DNA of 64,000 nt, from contig NC_132911.1 in NCBI RefSeq assembly GCF_047675955.1, positions 69,473,133 to 69,537,132 of the forward strand, given 5' to 3'. The first letter of the stretch is position 1. Each line of letters starts with the position of its first letter. Both the position numbers and the translations under genes were made by a program. The notes under the pieces were generated by a model that was given only the letters and a program-made list of their open reading frames with translations, did not search any database and was not told the DNA's origin. The DNA is from Chlorocebus sabaeus (Eukaryota > Chordata > Mammalia > Primates > Cercopithecidae). Below, one piece after another: positions 1 through 10,155 of the stretch.

Positions 1-613
1 TCAGTGGCCTAAGGCAATAGAAATTTATTATTAAAGTCCTAGGGTCCAGGAATCCAAAATCAAGGTGTCAAAAGGGCCATGCTCCATCTGAAATTTCTAG
101 GGAAGAACCTCTCCTTGCCTCCTCCAGCTTCTGGAGGTGACCAGCAATCCTGGGCATTCTTTACCTTGTAGCGGCATCGCTCCAATCTCTGCCTCCGTGA
201 TCACATAGCCTGCTTCCCTGTGTGTCTCTACTTCCTTATGTATACAGTCCTATACAGTCATCAGATTTAGGGCCCACTCTAATCCAGTATGACCTCATCT
301 TTACTTGATGATATTTGCAAAGACATATCTTTTTGGTTGTTAGCAGGGGCAGGGGTTGCATTTTTAAAAATTTTATAATTTCAACTTTTATTTTAGATCC
401 AGGGGTACATGTGCAGGTTTGTTACATGGCTATATTATGTGACACTGAGATTTTGGGATATAAATGATCCTATCACCCAGGTGGTGAGCATAGTACCCAA
501 TTGGTAGTTTTTCAGCCCTTGGCCCCTCCCTTTCTCCCCCTTCTAGTAGTTACCATTGTCTGTTGTTCCCATCTTAAAATACACCTTTTTGAAAGACAGA
601 ATTCAACTCACAG
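1..613 (-). mobile_element. Old MaLR/ERVL-like LTR fragment, split by an L1 piece
   Basis: The left part (1 to about 337) reads as the reverse complement of an old MLT1-like LTR: an 'aaatttatt' start, the 'aatcaaggtgtc' block, and the 'ccactctaatcc'/'tgacctcatctt' block. A plausible terminal part resumes at about 577-613 ('gaattcaactcac') after an intervening L1 piece. The element is cut by the window edge and diverged. Family name and right edge are uncertain. Confidence 0.6.
366..576 (-). mobile_element. L1 3' end fragment, antisense
   Basis: Matches the reverse complement of a primate L1 3' UTR: 'ttttattttaga' then 'ggtacatgtgcagg', 'tcacccaggtggtgagcat' and 'agtacccaattgg'. Only about 210 bp remains, so the copy is 5'-truncated. 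It lies within the older LTR and is therefore younger than it. Confidence 0.8.
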
Positions 614-1487
614 AGGGCCCTGACTTGTCCTTGAATACTTTGTAAGTGCTTTACTATGAGAAGCCCAAAGTAGCTATATAATAATTGGGTCATTAATTGA
701 TATGATCAACAAAGGGCAATCCACTTTAACCTATTTCCATCTGCAAGCCTTTGGCTACCCTTTGCTCCCTGGAGGAATGCTTTTATCAGGGTAGAAGGGC
801 AGGGTTAAGGGATCCTTACAACTTCCCCGTTTTTACAGCCTTTCAGAGAAACACTGGGTTCAGGTGACATTTTTCAGGAAAGAGTCACCTTGTTAATAAG
901 CACACAATAAATAGGTCAATAGAGCCTGCTTGGCCTGAAGACTTCCCAGATATCTCTCTGGGCATGTAGTGTACACAAAGGCCTTCTCCCTTCAATTCAC
1001 TACTTGCTCATTCTCTCTCCCATGCCAACATGGTTTGGGTATGTGGACCTCAAGTACAGTTGATAATTTTTTCTTCTACTAAAAAAAATCACTCACCCCA
1101 ATATTAGACAATCCTAGTGTTCACCAAAGTTGATTGTGCTTTTACTTCTCAATTGTACTTGTTATAAATCCTAATCAAACATTTTCATAAAACCCCAAAT
1201 GTAATATATTGCCTGATGGCTTTAGATCATACGCCTTTCTCCTTGATCTTAAAAACTCATCCAATTTCTCTCTTCTGGCGTTGGGAGAGTCTGATGAGTT
1301 TTAAGTGGTCTTAGCCAGAGTGTCTCTTTTCTCACACCCCCTTTCACCTCTGTCACTAATACTTTTTGCAGCTCCACTTCTCTTGCCCTTTCTATTTAAG
1401 CCATCCTGGAGCATTCTCAATACTCCCCTTATTGAGTATTTGCATTGTACACCTCTAATTTGCTGCTTCAGCCTATGCTATTACTCT
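614..1487. other. No gene or clear repeat seen
   Basis: AT-rich, apparently unique sequence. I see no long open frame, tandem repeat or recognisable interspersed element. Confidence 0.5.
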
Positions 1488-1525
<38 letters not shown>

Positions 1526-1534
1526 ATGCACGCA

Positions 1535-1597
<63 letters not shown>
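1488..1597 (+). repeat. Compound microsatellite (TCTG)n(TC)n(CA)n(GA)n
   Basis: Four consecutive simple-repeat blocks: TCTG to about 1510, TC to about 1525, CA at about 1532-1551, GA at about 1552-1597. The open frames across this stretch are simple translations of it. It abuts the start of an MST-type LTR. Confidence 0.95.
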
Positions 1598-1601
<4 letters not shown>

Positions 1602-1973
1602 TTTGGCTCTATGCTCCCATCCAAATCTCATCAGGAATTATAATCCCCACATGTCGAGGGAGGGACCTGGTGGAAGGTGATTGGATCATGGGGGGTGGTT
1701 TCCCACATGCTGTTCTGGTGATACTGAGTGAGTTCTCATGAGATCTGATGGTTTAAAACTGCGTGTCAGTTGCCCTCAACCCCCACTCTCCTGTCGCCAT
1801 GGTAGGACTAGCTTGCTTCCCCTTCACCTTTCACCATAATTGTAAGTTTCCTCAGACCTCCCAGTCATGCTTGCAGTGAAGCCTGTGGAACTGTGAGCCA
1901 ATTAAACCCCTTTTCTTATAAATTACCCAGTCTCAGGCAGTTCTTTATAGCAGTGTGAAAACACACTAACACA
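1596..1973 (+). mobile_element. MST-type MaLR LTR
   Basis: Carries the THE1/MST LTR order: 'atggtttggctc' at the start, 'ggacctggtggaaggtgattgg', 'agatctgatggttt', 'gccaattaaacc' and 'aaattacccagtctcagg' near the end. Nearly full length. No internal MaLR sequence is attached, so it is a solo LTR. A short CA/CG tract follows directly. Confidence 0.88.
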
Positions 1974-1996
1974 TGCGCACGCGCGCACACACACGT
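1974..1996 (+). repeat. Alternating purine-pyrimidine CG/CA tract
   Basis: Short 'tgcgcacgcgcgcacacac' tract at the right edge of the MST LTR. Alternating purine-pyrimidine with several CG steps is the composition that can adopt Z-DNA. Confidence 0.8.
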
Positions 1997-2019
1997 AGCA
2001 TTATCTCAACTGGACCGTC

Positions 2020-2112
2020 AAACCCTGGAGGGCAGGAACCTTGCCTTGTTTCTCCCTGTATGTCTTATAACATCTTTGCACCGTGTCTTACATGTGCTAA
2101 GTGTTCAAAAGA
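2020..2112 (+). mobile_element. L2-like 3' end fragment
   Basis: 'ggagggcaggaaccttgcc', then 'cttacatgtgctaagtgttc', resembles the conserved 3' end of L2 (gagggcagggac...cacatagtaggtgctcaataa). Very diverged. Confidence 0.45.
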
Positions 2113-3190
2113 TTACAAGTATTATTAACATGAACTAGAGAGACTTATCTTCCACCTTTTCAGGTCCTGGGATCCCATGAATCACAAAATTGTAAAGGCA
2201 ATGAAGCTCACTAAGAGACTTGCATGTATTTCTTGCTTATTCAGATACACAAGTATATCAAGCTATTCATCTCTGAAGAAGAGAGTATGTTGATTGGGAC
2301 TGTGTAATTCTTTCAGGAATGGGCCAAAATTGTGCTAAAGATCTGGTGGTAAGAGAGACACAACACTGCATGTCTCTGCCAGGAGGAAACCAGGCCTAAT
2401 AGAGGAACCTATTTCAAGGCCCATCTTAAAATGCAGCAACAGAGACCCAGCCCCACCTATAGGGAGACCCAAAGATGTTGCTGTTGAAAAAAAAGTTGAA
2501 AAAGTCTTACCCAGGCTGCCTTCCTCTTTTATATTTGAAAGAAGATTAGTATGCTCACACTGACCCTTCTAGGTCCTCTAGTTGGCTTCCTCTTACCTTG
2601 TAATAGGTCAGTCTGAAAAAGCAAACTTTTGAATCAAGGAGAAGTGAATGAGTCCTCCAGACAAGCCCCTTTAAATGCCATGTCACTTGACCAAAAGTTA
2701 GGAATAATAGAAACTCTGGCAATGAGATCATCTGTTTCCATTTTTCACAATGCAAAATCCCCTCTGATTTTTCAGGGTTAATTAAACAATTTGGAAGAGG
2801 ATATGCCCACCTTTTCAATGTTTTCCCCAAATATCTCCATTTCTTATTTTTCCCTGATTTGCACATCATTTTCTCCTGAACAGACAGCATCTTGCATGCC
2901 AGCTGGATACAGACTAACGCAGGTTTGTTTCCAAAGTAGGTTCATGTCCACAGCATTGATAAAAAGACCAAGGAAAATTGACCAAAAGAAGGTGTTCTAG
3001 AGATATTCAGAGTAAAACAATCCATATCTAAATTGTTATTGACATATAGTGAGGTGGAAAAAATTTTAAAGCAAAGTATCAAGTTCAAATGTCCTCTGTC
3101 TAGAGAATTTTATTTTCCAGTCTAGTATTCCAACACCTCCATACCTCCATTAGGAGATGGAAATATGGCAATATTAGACTATCCCCTACC
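2113..3190. other. No gene or clear repeat seen
   Basis: Unique-looking sequence. Open frames of 70-110 codons occur on both strands without recognisable domains or start context, and I treat them as chance. Confidence 0.5.
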
Positions 3191-3431
3191 AAAATGAAGA
3201 AAGAAAGGAAGGAAAGGGAAAAGAAGGGGAGGGAAGGGCAGGGAAGGGGAGGTAGAGGAGGGGAGAAGAGGAAAAGGGGAGGAAGGGAGAGGGGAAGAAG
3301 GGGAGGAAGGGAAAGGGGAAGGAGGGGGGGAGAAGAAGGGAGGGGAGTGACAGAGAGAGGGAGGAAGGAAGGAAGGAGGGAAGAAAGGAGGGAAGGAAGG
3401 AAAGAAGAAAGAGAAGGAGGGAGGGAGGGAG
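3191..3431 (+). repeat. Polypurine GGAA/GGGA tract
   Basis: About 240 bp almost entirely A and G on the plus strand, with only a few pyrimidine interruptions. G-runs at 3226-3229, 3231-3233, 3236-3238 and 3241-3243 meet the four-run G-quadruplex pattern. The overlapping lysine/arginine/glycine-rich frames are translations of the repeat. Confidence 0.95.
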
Positions 3432-4604
3432 ATGAGTTAATTGGCAGTAATTTAGTAAGACCAAGTAGTTGTAGTTAGATCCCCCAATCTTTCACAGCAT
3501 GTTGTAAACATCACTAACTGCTTTGTGATTAATAATGTAAGAATTTACCCTCAATCAACAACACAAAATACTCCAAACATTGTCAATGAGTCACTTTTAT
3601 GTTATCTGCTACCCAGATCTTATAAAAAATCCTGCTGTTTAAAGTTATGTAAGCAAGCAAACAAAAGACCATCTGAAGCTTCTGCAGCAGCTGTCATTCT
3701 GGTCTACTCTTCTGCCCCTGTGCACTCTGTTACTGAAGTCCCCCTTGGACTTGCTCTCCTGAGCTGCAGTTTCACAATAAGGCAAACTCAGCATCACTGC
3801 ATCTGTTGTTAAAATCAAGGTGAGATGAAGAACATTGTCCATTGTGATATGCGAGCTCCCTGCCTAGTCTTATGTAAGCAATTTGTTTTGGAATTCAAGG
3901 CAAAGAAAAGGTTTGCTGCATCTGGGGCAGTAGATCGGCCACTGTAGCAAGGCATCTGACTTCATTGTTTATCTTTGGCTTCTGACAGCTTTTAAGCCAC
4001 CGCTCCCTCTTTCCCTCTTCCCTTTGTGCATTTGAACATGCTGATTAAAAAAGGACCCTCCTTCGGCACCTGCAGGATGTTGAAACCACACAAGCCCCTT
4101 CCAGGCTCAGGAAGCTTCACCTGGCCCCACCCCCAACCACGATGGACCCCAGGCCAGTTTACTTTACTGACTGTCTTGCAAGTCACTTCAAGCCTGCTTG
4201 AGAGCCTTGCCTTGCTCTCTCCCAAGCCTTTCATTGTGTAAGGAAGATATTTTCACTCCCTCTTTCTTGGTGTGTGTATGTGTGGCATCATCTGTCTTGA
4301 CATCCTTACAAAATTGGGGTAGTGCCAAAGGGGAAGTCCCTCCTTCCCTCCTGCTTTGGCATAGTGACCATAACAGCTACCTTCATTCTGAAGTCAGATA
4401 AAGTCCATCTTCTTGTTGATCTTGACCAATCTAAGCACCAAGTAATTATGCAAGGCTATATTATGCAAGGTTTGTATATTTGTGGGAACCTCCGAGTCAA
4501 GCAGATGGGCCCTCATGGTTACAGAAATTAACTCCCAGATCCACCTGGGGGCCTCTCCTCTGCACACTCCTAGCGCCCTGTACTCTCTAGTCACAGGGGC
4601 AGTG
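3432..4604. other. No gene seen; possible diverged LTR near 3985-4265
   Basis: Unique-looking. The C-rich part at about 3985-4265 ('gcctgcttgagagccttgcc') has the feel of an old LTR 3' region, but I cannot assign a family. Confidence 0.35.
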
Positions 4605-4715
4605 ACCAGTCTGATGCTCCAGGAGGGCAAGTATCCGGCTGTCTTGTTCACCATAGCATCCCAGCTCCCCGCACAGTGTGGGAACTTAGCAAATGCTTGA
4701 TCCATGAAGGATTGA
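4605..4715 (+). mobile_element. L2 3' end fragment
   Basis: Follows the L2 3' terminal order: 'ctccaggagggcaagtatc', 'gtcttgttcaccatagca', 'cagctccccgcacagtg', then an aatgcttgat/gaaggattgaa tail. Confidence 0.75.
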
Positions 4716-5786
4716 AAGCATGAAATTTAGGTAGAGAGGTGATTTACATAAAAGCAGAGCAAAGATTAATAAATGTCACCAGAAAAAAAAGATTTCTGCT
4801 CTAGCTTAGAAAGTGAGAAATATCAAAAAGAAATCCTAACCAAGGGCATTCTAATGCAGTGAAGCTGCCAGTGAGGTGTCTAATTGCCCAGACCCTACAC
4901 TACTGCAGCCACCTACGTTGAAATACTGGAGCAAATCACAATTTACTTCCCAAAAGTTAAACTTCATTAAATATTAGTTTAATTTAATGTTTTCCAAATT
5001 AATTTAAGATTAATTTATATCCAGGCATTTGCACAGCCCAAGCAGTATCTCTCCTTTCTGTCATTTCTATCATCCCACAGACAGCAGAAAAAGGGAAAAT
5101 GTATGGTTAAGAAGCACCATGATAGAGTAAGTAGGGGGAGATTTAATTAAACTATTACATATCTTTTCCTTGGGTGTGAAAAAAAAAAACCATAAATTTG
5201 CCAGCAAGTAGAGTTGTATGCATATCAGCAAGCTTGATAAACAAAAACTTTGCAGCTATAAAAAGTGATGCTTATAAAATGCCTTGAAATAAAAATCTGA
5301 TATTGTACTTAACCCTACATTTTCTTCCTTAAATCTCATGTGTACTTGTAACAAAGGAACCTTTTATCCCTTAATTTGTTTTCAAAGAGAATAAAAAGAG
5401 ATTGTTTATTAATATTCAATACAACTTTTGGCTCATGGCTGTTCTTTTCAGAATTACAGGACTTTAGAGCTCAAAAGAACTCTGGAGAGTGTATACTCCC
5501 ATGGAATTCACACCCTTTTAACACAGTGCCCTTCACTCAAATGAGATCTTATATGGAAATCAATGCTTAAAACAGGTCAAAACATACCTGCTTTGGTGGG
5601 ATTGGGAGTGGAAAATCTGAGCTTCTCCCTTCAGACCCCCTCATTTTCAGGAGCTGCCTCCCCAGGTATTTCACCATCAGTCTCAGAGCTCTGCAAACAG
5701 TTTGAAATTCACCAATTTAATCCAACCTCTCTATTTTACAGATGAAAGAATTGAGGCAGCAGAGCCAAAAGACTAGTAAGTTGCAT
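4716..5786. other. No gene or clear repeat seen
   Basis: AT-rich unique-looking sequence, with ATTAA-rich stretches around 4965-5020. Confidence 0.5.
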
Positions 5787-5795
5787 TGTTAAACA

Positions 5796-6090
5796 TATTT
5801 TTTTTGAGACAGAGTTTTGCTCTTGTTGCCCAGGCTGGATGGAGTGCCAAGGCCCCGTCTAGGCTCACTGCAACCTCTGCCTCCCGGGTTCAAGCAATTC
5901 TCCTGCCTTAGCCTCCCAAGTAGCTGGGATTACAGGCCACGCCTAATAATTTTTGTATTTTTGTATTTTTAGTAGAGACAAGGTTTCACCATGTCGGTCA
6001 GGCTAGTCTCAAACTCCTGACCTCAGGCAATCCGCTCGCCTTGGCCTCCCAAAGTGCTGGGATTACAGGTATGAGCCGCCATGCCTGACC
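5796..6090 (-). mobile_element. Alu (S-like), antisense
   Basis: Near full-length Alu on the minus strand, from a T-run at about 5797 to 'gccatgcctgacc' at 6090. It has small internal changes, including a damaged B-box side and a duplicated 'tttttgtat' linker. Flanking direct repeats tgttaaaca (5787-5795) and tgttaaact (6091-6099) are its target-site duplication. Confidence 0.95.
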
Positions 6091-6109
6091 TGTTAAACTA
6101 TTAACAACC

Positions 6110-6686
6110 AACCAAATGAGTTAGCTCCCCAGTTCTTCCCTCCTGACTCACTGCTCTTCCAACTACCATGCACTTCCACAGGGGAAGTAAGCAAAGCACG
6201 CCAGGTTCGTAGTCCACAAGGACATGAGGCCAACCTGATTGTTCACGCCTGGGAGAGGCTCTAACCAGGGCACATGGCCACAAAACATGACTGTGAGCAG
6301 AGGGGCTGAATCTTTGTGTAAGGAGACTGCCTCCTGGTGATTTTTTTTTTTTTTAATCATTAATATCTGCAAATGGTTAAAAAAAAACAACTATTACCCA
6401 ACTCTAAAAAGAAAAGGAAAAGTTCTCCCCATCTCACAAATTCTACTTCTCTGAGATAACCACTTTTATCTTCACTAAACACATGTAAAATCCTATTTCT
6501 AAATTTGTCAATATTAGATTGAAAGATGAGGAATTTAAAACTTGAACTACATTCCACTTCTTTTCCCTTAAAAGGTAAAGTTTCATGTTATCAAGGTTTT
6601 CAATATTCATTTCCGTAATTGTACTTACATCTTCTGTGCTCTGTTGATTCTCATGCATTTTCAGGGAACATGCTTTTGTTTGTCTG
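6110..6686. other. No gene seen; homopolymer T and A runs
   Basis: Apart from a T-run near 6340-6354 and an A-run near 6379-6388, unique-looking sequence. Confidence 0.5.
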
Positions 6687-7086
6687 ATTGGTTGGTTGGT
6701 TGGTTGGTTGGTTGGTTGGTTGGTTGGATGGTTTGTTGGTTGGTTGGTTGGTTGGTTGGTTGGTTGGTTGGATGGTTGGTTCGTTGGTTTGTTGGTTGAA
6801 TGGTTGGTTGATTGGTTGGTTGGTTGGTTGAATGGTTGGTTGGTTGGTTGGTTGGTTGGTTGGTTGGTTGGATGGTTGAATGGTTGGTTGGTTGAATGGT
6901 TGTTTGGTTGGTTGGTTGGTTGGTTGGTTGGTTGGTTGGTTGGTTGGATGGTTGGTTGGTTGGTTGGTTGGCTGGTTGGTTGGCTGGTTGGTTGGTTGGT
7001 TGGTTGGTTGGATGGTTGGTTGGTTGGATGGTTGAATGGCTGGTTGGTTGGTTGGTTGGTTGGTTGGTTGGTTGGTTGGATGGTTT
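6687..7086 (+). repeat. (GGTT)n tetranucleotide array, about 400 bp
   Basis: Roughly one hundred TTGG units with recurrent variants (ggatgg, gaatgg, ggctgg, tttgttgg). A stop-free 4-bp unit keeps several frames open on both strands (Leu-Val-Gly-Trp on plus, Pro-Thr-Asn-Gln on minus), which explains open frames up to 238 codons here. I do not call them genes. Confidence 0.97.
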
Positions 7087-7618
7087 CATTTGTTTTTTCT
7101 CCCTTCTTTCTGGAAACAGTCAGGATGTTTTCTATCCCTTTAGTGTTCTCAATTTTCACAAGTTATATTTAGTGATAGGACTTTTATTTATTTATTTTCA
7201 TTTATCCTGCTCAGAACTCAGTGTCACTTTTTATCAGCATACTTATGTTTTTCTTTGGTTTAGTGAAATTGACTTCAAGATCTCTATTATTGTTATCATT
7301 ATTATCCCATCGCCAATAGAAATTCTAGAGGGAGGGATGCTGAACCTCTTCAGTCTTTTACATCTCATGCCTTTTTTCATATACTTTTTTAACAGCCCTT
7401 TTTCTCTACATCCTGGGAGAGTTCCTTGATTTTGTCAAGGTCATCAGCTTGACTTTTACTCTAATTTTTCTTACATTTAGTCATTTATTCAATCATTTAT
7501 TGAAATTAACTGAATATTAATTTATTCAGTCGTTTATTGAAATTGTTATTTCCACAACTATTTTTTTCCTAAATAATCATTTATTGTAATAGATTGTTCT
7601 CATTTATACATGTGCAAC
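7087..7618. other. No gene seen; short tandem duplication inside
   Basis: AT-rich. A 24-bp segment at 7484-7507 recurs at 7521-7544 with two differences (period 37). Confidence 0.55.
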
Positions 7619-7979
7619 TGATATGGTTTGGCTCTGTATCCCCACCCAAATTTCATATGGAATTGTAATCCCCATGTGTTGGGGGTAGCCTGCTGGAAGG
7701 TAATTGAATCATGGGGCTGGACTTCCCCCTTGCTGTTCTCCTGATAGAATTCTCACGTGATCTTGTTGTTTAATCAGTGTGTGGCTCTTCCCCTTTGCTC
7801 TTGCTCTCTCTCATCACCATGTAAGACATGCCTTGTTTCTCCTTGGCCTTCCACCATGATTGTAAGTATCCTGAGGCCTCCCCAGTCAGGTGGAACTGTG
7901 AGTCAATTAAACCTCTTTTCTTCATAAATGACCCAGTCTCAGGTAGTTCTTTATAGCAGTGTGAAAACAGACTAATACA
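7619..7979 (+). mobile_element. MST-type MaLR LTR
   Basis: Starts 'tgatatggtttggctctg' and ends 'cagactaataca', with the conserved 'gtaattgaatcatgggg', 'aactgtgagtcaattaaacc' and 'cagtctcagg' blocks. A full-length solo LTR, diverged and without obvious matching 5-bp flanks. Confidence 0.93.
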
Positions 7980-8063
7980 ACATTTTCTTGAATCTCTAAG
8001 AATCTTCAGTTTTTAAAATTCTTTTCTCTACTTTGAGTTATCTCTTTTTCCAGGATCATGATT

Positions 8064-8143
8064 TTTCTATTTATGCATCATGATCTTCTTTGATGATTGT
8101 AACTTTCTATTTATGCATCATGATCTTCTTTGATAATTGTAAT
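8064..8143. repeat. 40-bp tandem duplication
   Basis: 8064-8103 is repeated head-to-tail at 8104-8143 with two differences over 40 positions. Each unit contains 'tatgcatcatgatcttcttt'. It is not part of a longer satellite here. Confidence 0.95.
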
Positions 8144-9288
8144 TAAAAGCATAGTGATCCTCTATTGCCAGTTTACATCTGTGGTGTCATAATCTAGATG
8201 GACAAATGAAGGGGGTTGTCAATACTTCTGACAGGCCCCTTTTCTGAAGGCAGGGTGACCATAGACACTGCAAGTGGTTGTCTGTGTCCACATGAAAGCT
8301 TCTCCAAGGAGTGCCCTACAGGAAACCAAATAAGGAAGGTTTGACTCATGGCTGGAGAGCATAGTGTATTTCATTTTTAGGTAGAGTTGCCCTTTCGTTT
8401 TAACTTTTCTATTGTCTGGCATGGCTGTCCTGACTTGTCTCAACTTTACTTCCTTCTCAAGCCCCATACCTGCTCCTACATCCTTCTCAGGCAGATCACC
8501 CAGTCTATTTATGGTATGTTAGTCTGGTGCTAAAGGCACCACCCAATATGCTAGGTAAGTTCACAGACTTAGAGGACTGGCCCTGCAGGCTCAGCTGTTT
8601 GGACTGCAATCTTTTCAATAAATACCCTGGCCACTGCCCCATGCGCCCTCCTGGTCTTACTTTAGAGCTTCACTCTTCCCCAGAATGTTCTTGTCAACTC
8701 TAGCTATGACCTCCAGGAAGCAAATTTTCCCTGTGATTCGCTCTTCATCTGACCCCATTCATTTTTTATATTCCAGTATTTCCTCAAATGATCTAGTCTG
8801 TTATGGATTCATTTTCTTTGTTTCCAGTACTGTTATGGCGTTGTTTTTATTCATTATTTTCAGTCACTTCAACTGGACTTAGGGAGGGAAAGAGAAATGA
8901 TGTCTGTGTTCAACTGTCCATCTTGAATTCTGTCCCAGAATTTTGAAATTCTCAGTTGGAACACGACATTCTCCCACAATTTAGTGTAAATATTACAAAT
9001 GTGTCCACATACACGAAGTCATGTACCTAGTGACTTGCCAGCTCTGGGAACAGGTGAGGAAGATCACATGGATGCTATCATCAGCAGTACCGCTCTGCCC
9101 TCTCAGCAATTCCTCCACCTCCATACACTTAACATCTCAAACGTCCGCCTCCACAAATAACGAAATCTGATAAAATGAGAAAGAAGACCTAGAGACTACA
9201 GGTCTGACCAAGGCTCATGGAGATAAATATACAATAGCAAGAGCAATTTTACAAGCAGGTGGAAATGTGATCTTCTTATGTTAGTCGC
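8144..9288. other. No gene or clear repeat seen
   Basis: Unique-looking. An 'aataaa' near 8618, after a C/T-rich stretch, could be the end of an old LTR, but no family is recognisable. Confidence 0.4.
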
Positions 9289-9376
9289 ATGAGACTGAGA
9301 GTTGAAGTTATTTCCTCAAGGCTACACAGTAATTAGCAATGCACTCAGGAATTTAGGACTCCAATCCAGATCTTTT
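9289..9376 (-). mobile_element. MIR fragment, antisense
   Basis: Matches the MIR core in reverse: 'gagactgagagttgaagtta', 'cctcaaggctacacagtaa', 'actccaatccagatc'. Confidence 0.7.
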
Positions 9377-10073
9377 TATACTTTTTATGGCTTTTCTACA
9401 CTTTACATTGTTTCTTTTTCCTTTTTTTTTTTTCAGTGAATCAATACAGCAAAATATTTCCTCTCTCTTTACCCTCACCAATAAGTTACTGTCTTTTTAT
9501 TCACCCCTTTTGCCACATAACTGCCTCTCCACATAACATTCAAACATGTACAGCTCAAGCTATCAGTTTTACTTTTTGCAATTAGAAGGACTAACACTAT
9601 TCACTAGCTATAATTCAAGTAAGTTCTACAAATATTGTGCATCTAAAGAACAGAAAGCATTGTACAACAGGAAATACTAGAATGAGTAAAGACAATCAAG
9701 AGAATTGAGGGAGAGATAAAGAAGATTAGCTAAATGCAGCCAGTTATTCCAGTCATTTAGAGGACCAGGGGAGAAGTATGGCAGATGACCAGTGACCACG
9801 AGCACCTGGGTCTGCTCCCACTTCAGGCATTTCTCAGCCCCCTTGCAGTTAGGTAGATGCAGGTGAGTAGTTACTGCCAATGGACTATGAATACAAATGG
9901 CACGTATCACCTTCAGGCTGAGGAGAAGAACTGCACAAATGATTCTCCAGATATTCTTTCCTGCTGTGACCATGTGTTTCACTCATTCAGCTACAAGGTG
10001 AGGGAGTCTCTCTGAGCTTGGGACCCCAGTGACTGTGTGTCACATAGCCTCCTGTCAACCCACATGGCATTGG
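9377..10073. other. No gene or clear repeat seen
   Basis: Unique-looking, with a T-run near 9421-9433. A minus-strand open frame of 101 codons (9677-9982) shows no recognisable domain. Confidence 0.5.
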
Positions 10074-10155
10074 CAGTGTGAGCTGGAAATAAATATCTGT
10101 TCTGTTAAGACACTGACATTTTTGTTACCAGGGCATAACCTAGTCTATCCCAACT
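10074..10155 (+). mobile_element. Old MaLR-like LTR end fragment
   Basis: 'aaataaatatctgttctgtt', 'aagacactgacattt' and 'cataacctagtctatcc' resemble the 3' end common to old mammalian LTR/LINE-like dispersed repeats. Family unresolved. Confidence 0.4.

Noticed and set aside
1488..1620. Serine/leucine- and Arg-Glu-rich frames
   Set aside because: Translations of the TC, CA and GA microsatellites.
3525..3812. 95-codon frame followed by an AAG|GTGAGA donor-like site
   Set aside because: A donor-like hexamer is common by chance; no partner exon, acceptor or homology seen.
6443..7429. Long open frames (up to 238 codons) of Pro-Thr-Asn-Gln or Leu-Val-Gly-Trp repeats on both strands
   Set aside because: They are the automatic translation of a stop-free 4-bp repeat; open on both strands in several frames, with no flanking gene structure.
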